Position numbers and translations under genes: made by a program. Of a DNA stretch of 64,000 nucleotides, positions 27,866 through 35,895 are shown one piece after another. This DNA is from JALYQB01 sp035640155 (GTDB lineage Bacteria > Actinomycetota > Actinomycetes > Mycobacteriales > Pseudonocardiaceae): positions 1-64,000 of the forward strand of contig DASQWR010000032.1 in assembly GCA_035640155.1 (NCBI GenBank), in the 5' to 3' direction. The notes below the pieces were generated by a model. It did no database searches and was not told the DNA's origin. It saw only the letters and a list, made by a program, of their open reading frames with translations. Numbering within the stretch: the first letter of the stretch is position 1; the number at the start of each line of letters is the position of its first letter.

Positions 27866-27888
27866 ACCCTACCCGCGCTCCGTACGCT
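27866..27888. promoter_or_regulatory. Divergent -10 boxes of the thiolase and epimerase genes
   Basis: TAGGGT on the minus strand (27866-27871) lies 38 nt before the thiolase ATG and gives a leadered mRNA. TACGCT on the plus strand (27883-27888) lies 7 nt before the epimerase ATG and would give a leaderless mRNA. The two boxes are only 11 bp apart, so the promoters may compete. Confidence 0.42.
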
Positions 27889-27895
27889 GCTGCCC

Positions 27896-28345
27896 ATGCT
27901 GGAGTTGTCGGGATTCGTCACGGCCATCCACCACGTGGGCATTGCGGTGCCCGACTTCGACGCCGCAGTGCACTTCCACCGCACCATCTTCGGGCTCGAG
28001 CTGGCCCACGAGGAGGTCAACGAGGAGCGGGGCGTGCGGGAGGGCATGCTGCGTGCGCCAGGCGACCCGGGCGGGGGCACCGCGGTGCAGCTGCTGGCAC
28101 CGCTCTCGCCGGACACGGCGATCGGCAGGTTCCTGGACCGCCACGGTCCGGGCCTGCAGCAGCTGGCCTACCGGGTGACCGATGTCGACGCCGCTGCAGC
28201 CGCCCTGCGTGCGGCCGGGCTCCGGTTGCTCTACGACGAGCCACGGCGCGGGACGTCCGGCTCCCGGGTCAACTTCGTGCACCCCAAGGACGCCGGCGGG
28301 GTACTGGTCGAGCTGGTCGAACCGGCTGGCGGCCCCGCGCGCTGA
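27896..28345 (+). CDS. mce: Methylmalonyl-CoA epimerase
   Basis: This 149-residue vicinal-oxygen-chelate enzyme interconverts (2R)- and (2S)-methylmalonyl-CoA. FVTAIHHVGIAVPDFDAAVHFH opens the first half, with the metal His in HHVGIAV. GPGLQQLAYRVTDVDAA gives the second-half ligand region, and the C-terminal VLVELVEP carries the final Glu. The position next to the thiolase gene is the same as Rv1322A/Rv1323. The start is leaderless-type with TACGCT 7 nt upstream. It converges on the rRNA methyltransferase gene. Confidence 0.92.
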   Translation: MLELSGFVTAIHHVGIAVPDFDAAVHFHRTIFGLELAHEEVNEERGVREGMLRAPGDPGGGTAVQLLAPLSPDTAIGRFLDRHGPGLQQLAYRVTDVDAAAAALRAAGLRLLYDEPRRGTSGSRVNFVHPKDAGGVLVELVEPAGGPAR

Positions 28346-28355
28346 CCCCGCCAGG

Positions 28356-29207
28356 TCACGAGGCGCGGCGCCAGGTGGAGACGGTGACCGAGGCGGTCAC
28401 CGTGACCGGCTCCGGCAGCACGGCGGTGCGCTGCCGCCGCATCCCCGCGTCGGCGTGACGGGCGCTCGGTCCCATGCCCGCCAGCGCGGTCACCGCAGTG
28501 TGGTCCAGCTCCATCGGGAACTCCAGCTCGGCGCTGCGCACCGGCTGCAGCAGTGAGCCGAGCGTGCGCTCCATCCGCTCCTGCTTGAGCGGGTCGACGG
28601 TGATCAGGTCCAGGGTGCCGACGAGCTCCGCGAGGTGCCGGTCGGTGGGCGCGACCACCACGAGCGCCCCGTCCGGATGCAGGACCCGCGCGATCTCGGC
28701 TCCGTTGCGTGGCGCGAAGACGTCGAGGACCATCGCTGCCGACCCGCTGCGCACCGGGAGTCGGCGCCAGGCGTCACAGACGACGGCCCCCGTCCGGGAG
28801 TGCGCCCGCGCGGCGCGCCGTGCCGCGTACTTGGAGGCATCCGCCGCGAGCCCTGGGCGGCCCGGTAGCCGATCCAGCACCGCTGCCAGGTGGTGACCGG
28901 GCCCGGCACCGAGGTCGACGACGCAGCCCGGGGCCGCCGCGGCAGCGCGCGTCGCCGCCGCGACAAGGGCCTCGGTGAGCGGCTGGTAGTGCCCCGCACC
29001 AAGAAAGTCCTCGCGCGCCGCCACCATCGCGGAGGTGTCCCCCGTCGCCGGGCGGGCCGATCTGCCCCTGCCGGGCAACAGGGTGACGTACCCGTGCCGG
29101 GCAAGGTCGAAGGAGTGCCCGGCCGCGCAGCGCAGCGCCCGGCCTCCCAAGGCGAGAGCGCCCCCGCAGTTCGGGCAGCTCAGGTATCCGACGACGTCGG
29201 CGAGCAC
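28356..29207 (-). CDS. rlmA: RlmA-type 23S rRNA guanine-N1 methyltransferase
   Basis: This 283-residue SAM enzyme has an N-terminal zinc ribbon formed by Cys11, Cys14, Cys27 and His31 (CPNC, then CAAGH). It then shows HGYVTLLPGRG, DTSAMVAAREDFLGAGHY and the SAM motif VVDLGAGPGHHL. This is the RlmA family, which methylates G745 or G748 of 23S rRNA; the G748 type (TlrB/MyrA) adds macrolide tolerance. Which position is modified cannot be told by eye. The GTG start has GAGGAG 6 nt upstream, and a TACGCT box overlaps that of the divergent coiled-coil gene. Confidence 0.85.
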   Translation of the reverse strand: MLADVVGYLSCPNCGGALALGGRALRCAAGHSFDLARHGYVTLLPGRGRSARPATGDTSAMVAAREDFLGAGHYQPLTEALVAAATRAAAAAPGCVVDLGAGPGHHLAAVLDRLPGRPGLAADASKYAARRAARAHSRTGAVVCDAWRRLPVRSGSAAMVLDVFAPRNGAEIARVLHPDGALVVVAPTDRHLAELVGTLDLITVDPLKQERMERTLGSLLQPVRSAELEFPMELDHTAVTALAGMGPSARHADAGMRRQRTAVLPEPVTVTASVTVSTWRRAS

Positions 29208-29252
29208 CGCAGCTCCTCACCCAACCGTTTCCGCGGTGTCTGACCGAGCGGG

Positions 29253-29258
29253 TAGCGT
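29253..29258 (+). promoter_or_regulatory. Candidate -10 box of the coiled-coil gene (leaderless)
   Basis: TAGCGT is 6 nt before the ATG at 29265. The same bases read as TACGCT on the other strand, 45 nt upstream of the rlmA start, so one near-palindromic site may serve both directions. Confidence 0.42.
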
Positions 29259-29264
29259 AGCCGC

Positions 29265-30299
29265 ATGCGCCCCGACGACGACCGTGATCTGCTCCCTTCG
29301 CTGGGAAGTTCCCAGTTCGACGTGGTCCGGCGCGGATACGACCGGGATCAGGTGGACGACACCATCGACGGGCTGCAGGCCGACCTGCAGATCCTGGCGG
29401 CGGACCGCGACGAGACGAGGTCCCAGGCCACCGCACTTGCCAACGCGCTGGACGCGGCGCGCCGGGAGATCGAGGATCTCCACGGTCAGTTGCACCGGGC
29501 GTCCCGGGCACCCATCAACACCAGGGGGATGAGCGAACGCCTGCAACGGATGCTTCGGCTTGCCCAGGACGAGGCGGCAGAGATCCGGGCCCGGGCGGAG
29601 TCCCTCGCGGCGCAGACCCAGGCCCGAGCAGAGCACGAGGGCGCCAGCCTCCGCACGCGCTACCAGCGAATGATGGCGGAGGCGGCCGCCCGACGCAGGG
29701 AGATGGAAGCCGAGCACGAGCGCCTGCTCCAGGTGGCCCGCCAACAGGCGGAGGAGCTCGTGCGCTCGGCACAGGACCGCGCGACCGCGCTGGAGTCGGA
29801 GGGAGGGCAGCGCCGGAGGCAGATCGAGGAGGACTTCGAGATCACGATGACGGAGCGGCGCAACGAGGTGGTGCGCGAGCTCGCCGATCTGGAGGTAGCC
29901 AGCAGGGCCGAGGCGCAGCGATGCCTCGCCGAAGCGGTCGAGGACGCCCGCCGGCGGGTCACCGAGGCCACCACGGAGGCGCGTCAGCTGCTCACCGACG
30001 CCGAGCAGCGCAGCACCACGATGGTCGAGGACGCCCACAGCAAGGTGGAGCAGCTGCGCATGCTGCACCACGTGGTGGCCGATCAGCTGCTCTCGGTGCG
30101 TTCCACCCTCGACGAGGCGTTCCGCGAGCTGGGCCCGGACCCCGACGACCCGGCTCCCGACGGGGAGTCCGCTTCGCGCGAGGAAAATACTCCCCCGCCG
30201 GGAACACCCCGATCGGTGCCGGAGCACCTCCCATCCGGGCTCTCCCCGGCCGGAGCTGCCTGGAAGGCGGAGGCAACCGTCGGCTATCGGCCGTCGTGA
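29265..30299 (+). CDS. DivIVA-like coiled-coil protein
   Basis: This 344-residue protein is almost all coiled coil. The N-terminal QFDVVRRGYDRDQVDDTIDGLQADL matches the DivIVA/Wag31 membrane-targeting pattern (F..V..GYD..QVD). Long Arg/Glu/Ala heptads run from about 45 to 285, and then a Pro/Glu-rich tail ends in VGYRPS. Such proteins organise polar growth and the cytoskeleton (Scy/FilP/Wag31 group). It is not Wag31 itself, which lies in the division cluster elsewhere. It stands alone and divergent from rlmA. The 103 nt after it hold no gene. The binding partner is unknown. Confidence 0.7.
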   Translation: MRPDDDRDLLPSLGSSQFDVVRRGYDRDQVDDTIDGLQADLQILAADRDETRSQATALANALDAARREIEDLHGQLHRASRAPINTRGMSERLQRMLRLAQDEAAEIRARAESLAAQTQARAEHEGASLRTRYQRMMAEAAARRREMEAEHERLLQVARQQAEELVRSAQDRATALESEGGQRRRQIEEDFEITMTERRNEVVRELADLEVASRAEAQRCLAEAVEDARRRVTEATTEARQLLTDAEQRSTTMVEDAHSKVEQLRMLHHVVADQLLSVRSTLDEAFRELGPDPDDPAPDGESASREENTPPPGTPRSVPEHLPSGLSPAGAAWKAEATVGYRPS

Positions 30300-30402
30300 G
30301 TCAGGAGCATTCGCCCGAGGAACACCACAATGACAGTCTCCCGCCGGCCCTGTACCGCGGCCTCAGCGAGAGAGGCCCGGCCCGGTGAACGCCAGTAAAG
30401 GT

Positions 30403-31062
30403 TCAGAACAGCCGGAACTCGTCGGAGTCGGTGCCACGCAGAGCGTCGTAGTCGAGCAGGATGCACCGGATGCCCCGGTCCTCGGCCAGGGTGCGAGCCT
30501 GCGGCTTGATCTGCTGGGCGGCGAACACACCTCGCACGGGAGCCAGCAGCCCGTCACGGTTGAGCAGTTCCAGGTATCGGGTGAGCTGTTCGACTCCGTC
30601 GATCTCGCCGCGTCGTTTGATTTCCACCACCACCGAGCAGCCCTCGGCGTCCCGGCACATCAGGTCGACCGGGCCGATCGCGGTGGGGAACTCACGTCGT
30701 ACCAGCGTCCAGCCCTCCCCCAGGGTGGTGACGTGGTCGGCCAGCAACTCCTGCAGGTGCGCCTCCACACCATCCTTCACCAGGCCCGGGTCGACGCCGA
30801 GCTCGTGGCGCGAGTCGTGCAACACCTCATCGAGCATGATGATCAGCTGCTCGCCGGCCCTGTTGGTCACCGTCCAGCGCGCCGACTCCTCGACGAGCGT
30901 GCACGGCGGGCTCATCCAGTTCAGCGGCTTGTACGCCCGGTCATCGGCGTGCACGCTCACCGAGCCGTCGGCCTTCACCAGCAGCAACCGGGTCGCCATC
31001 GGCAGGTGCGCGGTGAGCCGCCCGACGTAGTCGACCTGGCAATGCGCGATCACGAGACGCAT
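30403..31062 (-). CDS. nucS: Mismatch-specific endonuclease NucS (EndoMS)
   Basis: NucS, 219 residues, is the key enzyme of the MutS/MutL-independent mismatch repair of actinobacteria and archaea; it cuts both strands at G-T, G-G or T-T mismatches. The N-terminal DNA-binding and dimerisation half runs to about 115. The RecB-like nuclease half shows GPVDLMCRDAEG, VVVEIKRRGEIDGVEQLTRYLELL and the Asp/Glu/Lys set. The C terminus ends DEFRLF, like the beta-clamp-binding tail of mycobacterial NucS. It corresponds to Rv1321. The start is leaderless-type, with TACGCT 8 nt upstream. Confidence 0.95.
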   Translation of the reverse strand: MRLVIAHCQVDYVGRLTAHLPMATRLLLVKADGSVSVHADDRAYKPLNWMSPPCTLVEESARWTVTNRAGEQLIIMLDEVLHDSRHELGVDPGLVKDGVEAHLQELLADHVTTLGEGWTLVRREFPTAIGPVDLMCRDAEGCSVVVEIKRRGEIDGVEQLTRYLELLNRDGLLAPVRGVFAAQQIKPQARTLAEDRGIRCILLDYDALRGTDSDEFRLF

Positions 31063-31070
31063 GATGGATC

Positions 31071-31076
31071 AGCGTA
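31071..31076 (-). promoter_or_regulatory. Candidate -10 box of nucS (leaderless)
   Basis: TACGCT on the minus strand is 8 nt before the ATG. It lies in the 43-nt gap after the unknown gene upstream, so nucS may have its own promoter besides read-through. Confidence 0.42.
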
Positions 31077-31105
31077 GGGGCCGGTGGCCGGCACCACCCG
31101 GCCGA

Positions 31106-31723
31106 TCAGACCTCGAGATCGGCGAGCCTCACCCGGAGCTCGGCCAGGTCCACCGCATCCCCCGGCTCCCGGTGGGTGAGCCTCAGCTTCGTCCGGTACC
31201 GCCGCGGTGGAGCGTGCCCGGCAACAGCATTCAGTGCGGTGCGCACGACGAAATGCTGCTGCTCTGCTGAGACCTCGGCCAGCTCCGGGTGGTACACGGC
31301 GAGATGCACCACCATCTCGTCGGGATCGATCTGCATCCCGACCGACATCCGGGCCAGGTCGATGGTGCGCTCCCCCGCTTGCAGCTCGAGTTCCCGCGGG
31401 TCGGTGATCGGGATGTTCATCGACCCGTAATCCCACCGATCGTCCCGTGTCGGTGCCGCCGCAAGCAGCTGCTTGACGAGCCCGTCCGGTACCTCCCCCC
31501 GCGCATCGATCACCAGCGCGATCCGGGGCTTCGTGCCAGGCGCGGACACCCCCAGCCGGAGATCGCAGCCCAGGTTCGGGTGCACCTTGTGCAACCGGGT
31601 GAGGAGCGGCTCGATCACCTCCGCCACGCGCTGCTCGTCGACCGCCTCCGCGAGCACCTCGCGGTATCGGCCGGACCACCAGCGCCAGAACGCATCCACA
31701 GCTGCATCGTCAGGAACGGTCAC
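31106..31723 (-). CDS. Conserved protein of unknown function upstream of nucS
   Basis: This 205-residue soluble protein matches no family I recognise. The N terminus (VPDDAAVDAFWRWWSGRYREVLAEAVDE) is helical and Trp-rich. The middle has LHPNLGCDLRLGVSAPGTKPRIALVIDARGE-like strands, then WDYGSMNIPITDPRELELQAGE and MQIDPDEMVVHLAVYHPELAE, an alternating strand/acidic pattern. There is no signal peptide or membrane segment. The GTG at 31723 is chosen for the AGGGCAG upstream and because the extension looks non-coding. It precedes nucS by 43 nt in the same direction, so a link to mismatch repair is possible but unsupported. Confidence 0.6.
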   Translation of the reverse strand: MTVPDDAAVDAFWRWWSGRYREVLAEAVDEQRVAEVIEPLLTRLHKVHPNLGCDLRLGVSAPGTKPRIALVIDARGEVPDGLVKQLLAAAPTRDDRWDYGSMNIPITDPRELELQAGERTIDLARMSVGMQIDPDEMVVHLAVYHPELAEVSAEQQHFVVRTALNAVAGHAPPRRYRTKLRLTHREPGDAVDLAELRVRLADLEV

Positions 31724-32144
31724 CTGCCCTATGTTTCCATCCCGCGAGGATGGGCCGCGACCGCGGCCGGCCGGTCGACCCCGGCCGGTCGTCCCACTGG
31801 GGTGCCACCTCGTGCCGGAGGCGGACCCCGGCGGCCTCGGGGCGGACCCCGGCGGGCAGGATCGACGGGCTGCGGGCCGGTCGGATGCAGCTGCTCGGAC
31901 TGCTCGGCGTGGTTCCCGCGGGCCGAGTCGAGTCGATGGTGCGCCGCGGCGAGGTCTGCGACACCCAGTCGCTGGCGGCCTACGCCCTGCTCCTGCTGCA
32001 CGAGCGCGACCACCTGAGCTGCCACATGGAGCCATATAGCAGTTCTGGCAGGGCCCACGGAGTGTCACTGAGGCTCCATGTGGCAGCCCGGCGGCGGGAC
32101 GAGTGGTATCTGCGCCGGGGCGGGGGTGCGGCAGGATCCGGGGC
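31724..32144. other. 421-nt gap with a coding-like remnant and inverted repeat
   Basis: No intact gene is supported here between two divergent genes. On the plus strand, 31885-32025 reads MQLLGLLGVVPAGRVESMVRR GEVCDTQSLAAYALLLLHERD with coding-like third positions. It loosely resembles the C-terminal helix of NUDIX hydrolases, but no NUDIX box lies upstream, so at most it is a fragment. The fragment runs straight into the 16-bp inverted repeat at 32018-32087. A small hairpin (CATCC/GGATG) lies near 31738. Nothing else was seen. Confidence 0.35.
32018..32087. repeat. 16-bp perfect inverted repeat with 38-nt AT-containing centre
   Basis: GCTGCCACATGGAGCC (32018-32033) and its exact complement GGCTCCATGTGGCAGC (32072-32087) flank 38 nt that begin ATATAGC. 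The centre contains TATA-like bases unusual for this DNA. It could be a large operator, an RNA hairpin or a tiny element with terminal repeats. It is 58 nt before the DUF1697 start. Confidence 0.75.
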
Positions 32145-32711
32145 GTGCCCACTCACGTTGCCCTACTGCGTGGCATCAACGTCGGCGGCCGCAACCGGGT
32201 TGCCATGGCGGACCTGCGCGAGGTCGTGACGTCACTCGGGCACACCGACGTGGCGACCTACATCCAAAGCGGCAACCTGGTGTTCACCAGCACGGAAGCG
32301 GACACCACGGTGCTGGCTGCTGCTCTCGAGCAGGCCATCGCCGGGGCGCTCACCGTGCAGCCCAGGGTGGTGGTGCTGTCCTGCAACGAGCTGGCGCAGG
32401 TGATCGCCGACAACCCGTTTCCCGACGAGACGAACCCCAAGTACCTGCACGCGGCGTTCAGGAGCGAGGAGCCGGGGCCCGGCGAGGCCGCCGCCGTCGC
32501 CGCCGCCGTGCAGCGAGCCCGGGAGAAGGGCAGCCGTGACGAGGCACAGGTGGTCGGACGCACGCTGTTCCTGCGCACCCCGGACGGTCTCGGACGCAGT
32601 GAGCTGGGCGCCCAACTCGCCCGGGCCGGAGGTGCGCTGGCCGGTCTTGGGTCAGTCACCATGCGCAACTGGGTGACCGTGCGCAAGCTACTGGCCCTGT
32701 GTGACTCCTGA
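32145..32711 (+). CDS. DUF1697 family protein
   Basis: This 188-residue protein of the DUF1697 family has an alpha/beta fold of unknown role. The N-terminal signature is THVALLRGINVGGRNRVAMADLR followed by DVATYIQSGNLVFTS. The C-terminal end has RTLFLRTPDGLGRSEL and SVTMRNWVTVRKLLAL, all typical. The GTG start has AGGATCCGG upstream; a GTG 14 codons earlier exists but adds non-family sequence. It stands alone between the repeat-bearing gap and the ehu genes, which converge on it with a 9-bp gap. No function is assigned to the family. Confidence 0.82.
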   Translation: MPTHVALLRGINVGGRNRVAMADLREVVTSLGHTDVATYIQSGNLVFTSTEADTTVLAAALEQAIAGALTVQPRVVVLSCNELAQVIADNPFPDETNPKYLHAAFRSEEPGPGEAAAVAAAVQRAREKGSRDEAQVVGRTLFLRTPDGLGRSELGAQLARAGGALAGLGSVTMRNWVTVRKLLALCDS

Positions 32712-32720
32712 CCCCGGGCG

Positions 32721-33542
32721 TCACGCGCGCTCGATCACCGCACGCAGGAAGTCACGGGTCCGCTGCTGATCCGGGTCGGTGAACAGTTTGCCCGGTGTGG
32801 CCTCCTCCACCACCTGCCCCTGGTCGAACATCAGCACGCGGTCGGAGACGTCGCGGGCGAAGCCCATCTCGTGGGTCACGATGAGCATGGTGATGTCGGT
32901 GGTCTTGGCGATGTCCTTGAGCACGCTCAGCACGCCGGCCACCAGCTCCGGGTCCAGCGCGGAGGTGACCTCGTCGAGAAGCAGGACGTCGGGCTGCATC
33001 GCCAGTGCCCGCGCGATCGCGACCCGCTGCTGCTGCCCGCCGGAGAGCTGCGACGGGTGGGCGTCGGCTTTCTCCCCGAGCCCCACCAGGTCCAACAGCC
33101 CACGCGCGCGCTCCGCGGCCTCGTCCTTCGACAGTCCCAGCACCCGCACCGGTGCCTCGGTGAGGTTCTGCAGGACCTTCATGTTCGGGAACAGGTTGAA
33201 CTGCTGGAACACCATGCCGATGCGCCGGCGCACCCGTCGCAGGTGCTTCTCGTCGGCGGGGACGAGCTTGCCCTTGCGCTCCATGTGCGTGAGGTAGTCG
33301 TCCCCGACCCGGAGGGTGCCGCTGTCGACCTTCTCCAGCGTCATCAGCAACCGCAGGATCGTGGTCTTGCCCGACCCGCTGGGCCCGATCAGCGTGACGT
33401 GCTCACCCGGCTGGACCGCGAAGTCCAGTTCCCGGAGCACCACGTTGTCGCCGTACTGCTTCACGACCTTGTCGAAGACGATCATCGCGCTGCCGTCGGG
33501 ACGGGTCCCGGCCGTCAGGGTCTCAGTGTGCGAATCCGACAC
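32721..33542 (-). CDS. ehuA: Polar amino-acid/ectoine ABC transporter ATPase (EhuA type)
   Basis: This 273-residue ATPase drives the transporter encoded with it. Walker A is GPSGSGKTT, the signature is LSGGQQQRVAIARALAMQPDVLLLDEVTSALDPE, the Q-loop is VFQQFNLFPNMKV and the H-loop is IVTHEMGFARDVSDRV. The insertion with YLTHMERKGKLVPADEKHLRRVR after the A-loop region resembles EhuA proteins of ectoine/hydroxyectoine uptake. The GTG start overlaps the end of the permease gene upstream by 20 bp. It is the last gene of ehuB-C-D-A. Ectoine as the substrate is inferred from subfamily likeness; another polar amino acid is possible. Confidence 0.82.
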   Translation of the reverse strand: MSDSHTETLTAGTRPDGSAMIVFDKVVKQYGDNVVLRELDFAVQPGEHVTLIGPSGSGKTTILRLLMTLEKVDSGTLRVGDDYLTHMERKGKLVPADEKHLRRVRRRIGMVFQQFNLFPNMKVLQNLTEAPVRVLGLSKDEAAERARGLLDLVGLGEKADAHPSQLSGGQQQRVAIARALAMQPDVLLLDEVTSALDPELVAGVLSVLKDIAKTTDITMLIVTHEMGFARDVSDRVLMFDQGQVVEEATPGKLFTDPDQQRTRDFLRAVIERA

Positions 33543-34182
33543 GGCGCTCCAATCGTCGTACCAGCACGCCTGCTGGATAGCTCAGCAGGAGGAAGAAGAG
33601 ACCGGCGATCGTGTAGGGCTCGACGGACCGGAAGCTCGTCGTCGCCGCTTCCTCGGCGCGGCCGACGATGTCGAGGACACCGATCGAGAGCAGGAGCGGC
33701 ACCTCCTTGTACATCGAGATCGTGTAGTTCCCCAGCGCGGGCAGCACCCTCGGGATGGCCTGCGGGAGGATCACCGCGCTCCACACCCGAGACCGCGGCA
33801 GGTTCAGCGCCGTGGCGGCCTCCCACTGGCCGCGCGGAACCGCGTCGATGCCGGCCCGGTAGACCTCTGCCGTGTAGCAGGCGTAGTGCACCCCGAGGGC
33901 GATCACGCCCGAGGTGAGGGCTCCCAGCGTCACCCCGAACTGGGGCAGGACGTTGAACACGAAGTAGATCTGAACCAGCAACGGGGTGCTGCGGACGAAC
34001 TCGATGAACCCGTACGTCAGCTGGCTGACCACGGGGAGCTCCGAGCGGCGGAGCAGCGCGAGGAGCAGACCGAGCAGGTACGCGAAGATCGCGCCCAGCA
34101 CCGTCGCCTGGAACGTGATCAGCAGCCCGCGCAGCAGGTCCGGCAGGATCTCGAGGGCGTACGACCAGTCCCACGGATCCAT
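33523..34182 (-). CDS. ehuD: ABC transporter permease (EhuD type)
   Basis: This 219-residue inner-membrane permease of the HisM/GltK family has about five helices. FVRSTPLLVQIYFVFNVLPQFG is the usual family entry motif, and the EAA loop is EAATALNLPRSRVWSAVILPQAIPRVLPAL. The ATG overlaps the ehuC stop by one base (TGATG), so the two permeases are coupled. MDPWDWSYALEILPDLLRGLLITFQAT resembles EhuD starts. It forms a heterodimer with EhuC. The assignment as an amino-acid-type permease is firm; the ectoine label follows from the operon. Confidence 0.8.
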   Translation of the reverse strand: MDPWDWSYALEILPDLLRGLLITFQATVLGAIFAYLLGLLLALLRRSELPVVSQLTYGFIEFVRSTPLLVQIYFVFNVLPQFGVTLGALTSGVIALGVHYACYTAEVYRAGIDAVPRGQWEAATALNLPRSRVWSAVILPQAIPRVLPALGNYTISMYKEVPLLLSIGVLDIVGRAEEAATTSFRSVEPYTIAGLFFLLLSYPAGVLVRRLERRVGFAH

Positions 34183-34892
34183 CACGCGGCTCCTGCCGTG
34201 CTCGCGACCCGGCGGGACCGGGCCGACGGTGCGCGACCCACCTTCGCAGCCGCCCACCTCTCCAGGAACTGCATCACCGTAGTGATCAACACCGACAGGA
34301 TGAAGTACAGCATCAGCAGCAGCAGGAAGATGATCAGGATCTGGTCGGTGTTGAGCGGCCGCAGAACCTGCTGGGCCTGGTAGGTCAGGTCCTCCAACGA
34401 CACCAACGACACCAGCGCGCTCCCCTTGAGCAGCTGGATGAAGAGGTTGTTGAACGGTGGGATCATCTCCACGAGTGCTTGGGGCAGGATGACCCGGCGC
34501 ATCCGATCGAATGGTGTCAGGTTGAGCGCGACCGCTCCCTCTCGCTGCGCTCGAGGTACTGCCTGGACCGCTCCACGCACGATCTCGGCCCCGTAGGCAC
34601 CCCCGTTCAAGCCGATGACGAGGATCGCCGCCCACAGCGGGAAGATCTGGAACCCGATGAGGATCGGAAGCGCAGAGAAGATCCAGAAGAGCTGAACGAC
34701 CTCCGAGGTGCCCCGCCACACCTCGACGTAGACCCGGCTGACGGTCCGCAGCGGCTTCGACGGCGAGAGCATCGCGAGACCGGCCACGAACGACATCACC
34801 GCAGCCAAGACGATCCCGCCTCCCGTGACGATGACGGTCGTGGAGGCGCCTTCGAGCAGGGTGAGCAGGAACTGCGGAACATCAGCGAACAC
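34182..34892 (-). CDS. ehuC: ABC transporter permease (EhuC type)
   Basis: This 236-residue permease is the partner of EhuD. VYVEVWRGTSEVVQLFWIFSALPILIGF and the EAA loop EGAVALNLTPFDRMRRVILPQALVEMIPPF are typical of the polar amino-acid family. About five helices are seen, with a basic Arg/Ala C-terminal tail. The GTG start lies 27 bp after the ehuB stop with only a weak ribosome site, so expression may rely on coupling. Order B-C-D-A is that of actinobacterial ehu clusters. Confidence 0.8.
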   Translation of the reverse strand: MFADVPQFLLTLLEGASTTVIVTGGGIVLAAVMSFVAGLAMLSPSKPLRTVSRVYVEVWRGTSEVVQLFWIFSALPILIGFQIFPLWAAILVIGLNGGAYGAEIVRGAVQAVPRAQREGAVALNLTPFDRMRRVILPQALVEMIPPFNNLFIQLLKGSALVSLVSLEDLTYQAQQVLRPLNTDQILIIFLLLLMLYFILSVLITTVMQFLERWAAAKVGRAPSARSRRVASTAGAA

Positions 34893-34919
34893 GGCCGCCC
34901 CAGGGGTCGACTCGAACCG

Positions 34920-35825
34920 TCAGCCGGCAGGCGCCTCGCACAGCTCCGCGGTGGTCAGGTCGCCCGGCGGCAGATTCTCCTCGGTGAAGCCGAACGGGCT
35001 GGCCGCCTCCAGCCACCTGCCGTCCTGGTGTGCCCTGCGCAGCTCCTCGTCGAAGGCCAGGCGCAGGTCGTCGTCGGCTCGCCGGAAGACGAACCCGCCC
35101 GCCGAGACGACCTCCTTCCCGTTGATCACCGGACTGAAGCCCTCGGTGACCTCGACGGGGGCAGCGGGGTTCTGATCGACGAGGTCGTTGAGGGAGATAT
35201 TGGTGAGCGCCGCGGCATCGACCCGCTGGTTCAGCAGGCTCTGCAGCATTCCGGCCTGGTCGGGGAGGACCTGGATCCGGTCGGCTGGCACCCCCGAGTC
35301 CTCCGCGTAGCCGCCCTCCACAGCGCCCTGGAGCACCGCGAGCCGCAGGTTCTGCTGGACGATGTCCTCGAACCGGGTGATCCCTCTCGGATTGCCCCGG
35401 GGCACGAGGAACGCGGTGGGCGCCACGTAGTCGGGGATGGAGAACGCGGCCTCTGCACAGCGCGCAGGGGTGATGAACATCCCTGCCGACACGACGTCGA
35501 AGCGGCGGGCGTTCAGGCTGTCGATCAGGTTGCCGAACTCGACCTGCTGAGCGTCGATCTCCTCGACCCCGAGCGCCCCGAATACCACCCTCGCGACCTC
35601 GGGGGCCTGCCCGGTGACCCTGCCCTCCGCGTTGGTGAAGCCGTAGGGAACCTCACCGGCGATGCCGACCCGGATCGAGCCACTGTCCCGGGCCGCTGCC
35701 AGCGCGCTGCCCCCTTCCTCGACACGGCTGCAGGCTCCGAGGAGTACTGGCCCTCCGATCGCGATGCCCCCCGCTGCAGCGGACCACTTGAGGAAGTCCC
35801 GCCTCGTCCACGCAGTGCTCGCCAC
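34920..35825 (-). CDS. ehuB: Ectoine/amino-acid binding lipoprotein (EhuB type)
   Basis: This 301-residue substrate-binding protein has a twin-Arg motif (Arg8-Arg9 in TRRDFLKW) and a lipobox ending at Cys32 (VLLGAC), indicating Tat export with lipid anchoring. The binding domain includes GSIRVGIAGEVPYGFTNAEGRVTG, FDVVSAGMFITPARCAEAAFS, YVAPTAFLVP and VVSAGGFVFRRADDDLRLAFD, the pattern of bacterial extracellular solute-binding family 3. EhuB proteins use aromatic residues for ectoine; these cannot be placed by eye. The GTG at 35825 has GAAGGGCGG upstream; the frame extends upstream without signal-peptide character. It heads the ehu operon. Confidence 0.8.
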   Translation of the reverse strand: MASTAWTRRDFLKWSAAAGGIAIGGPVLLGACSRVEEGGSALAAARDSGSIRVGIAGEVPYGFTNAEGRVTGQAPEVARVVFGALGVEEIDAQQVEFGNLIDSLNARRFDVVSAGMFITPARCAEAAFSIPDYVAPTAFLVPRGNPRGITRFEDIVQQNLRLAVLQGAVEGGYAEDSGVPADRIQVLPDQAGMLQSLLNQRVDAAALTNISLNDLVDQNPAAPVEVTEGFSPVINGKEVVSAGGFVFRRADDDLRLAFDEELRRAHQDGRWLEAASPFGFTEENLPPGDLTTAELCEAPAG

Positions 35826-35895
35826 GTCGCCGCCCTTCAGCCGATACCGCGGCGCGCTCACCAACACGTGGGTGGACAGCGCCATGAGGTCACCC

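Noticed and set aside
31750..32229. 159-codon plus-strand frame as a gene
   Set aside because: It runs through the inverted repeat and into the DUF1697 gene in the wrong frame; only its middle looks coding, so it is described as a possible fragment.
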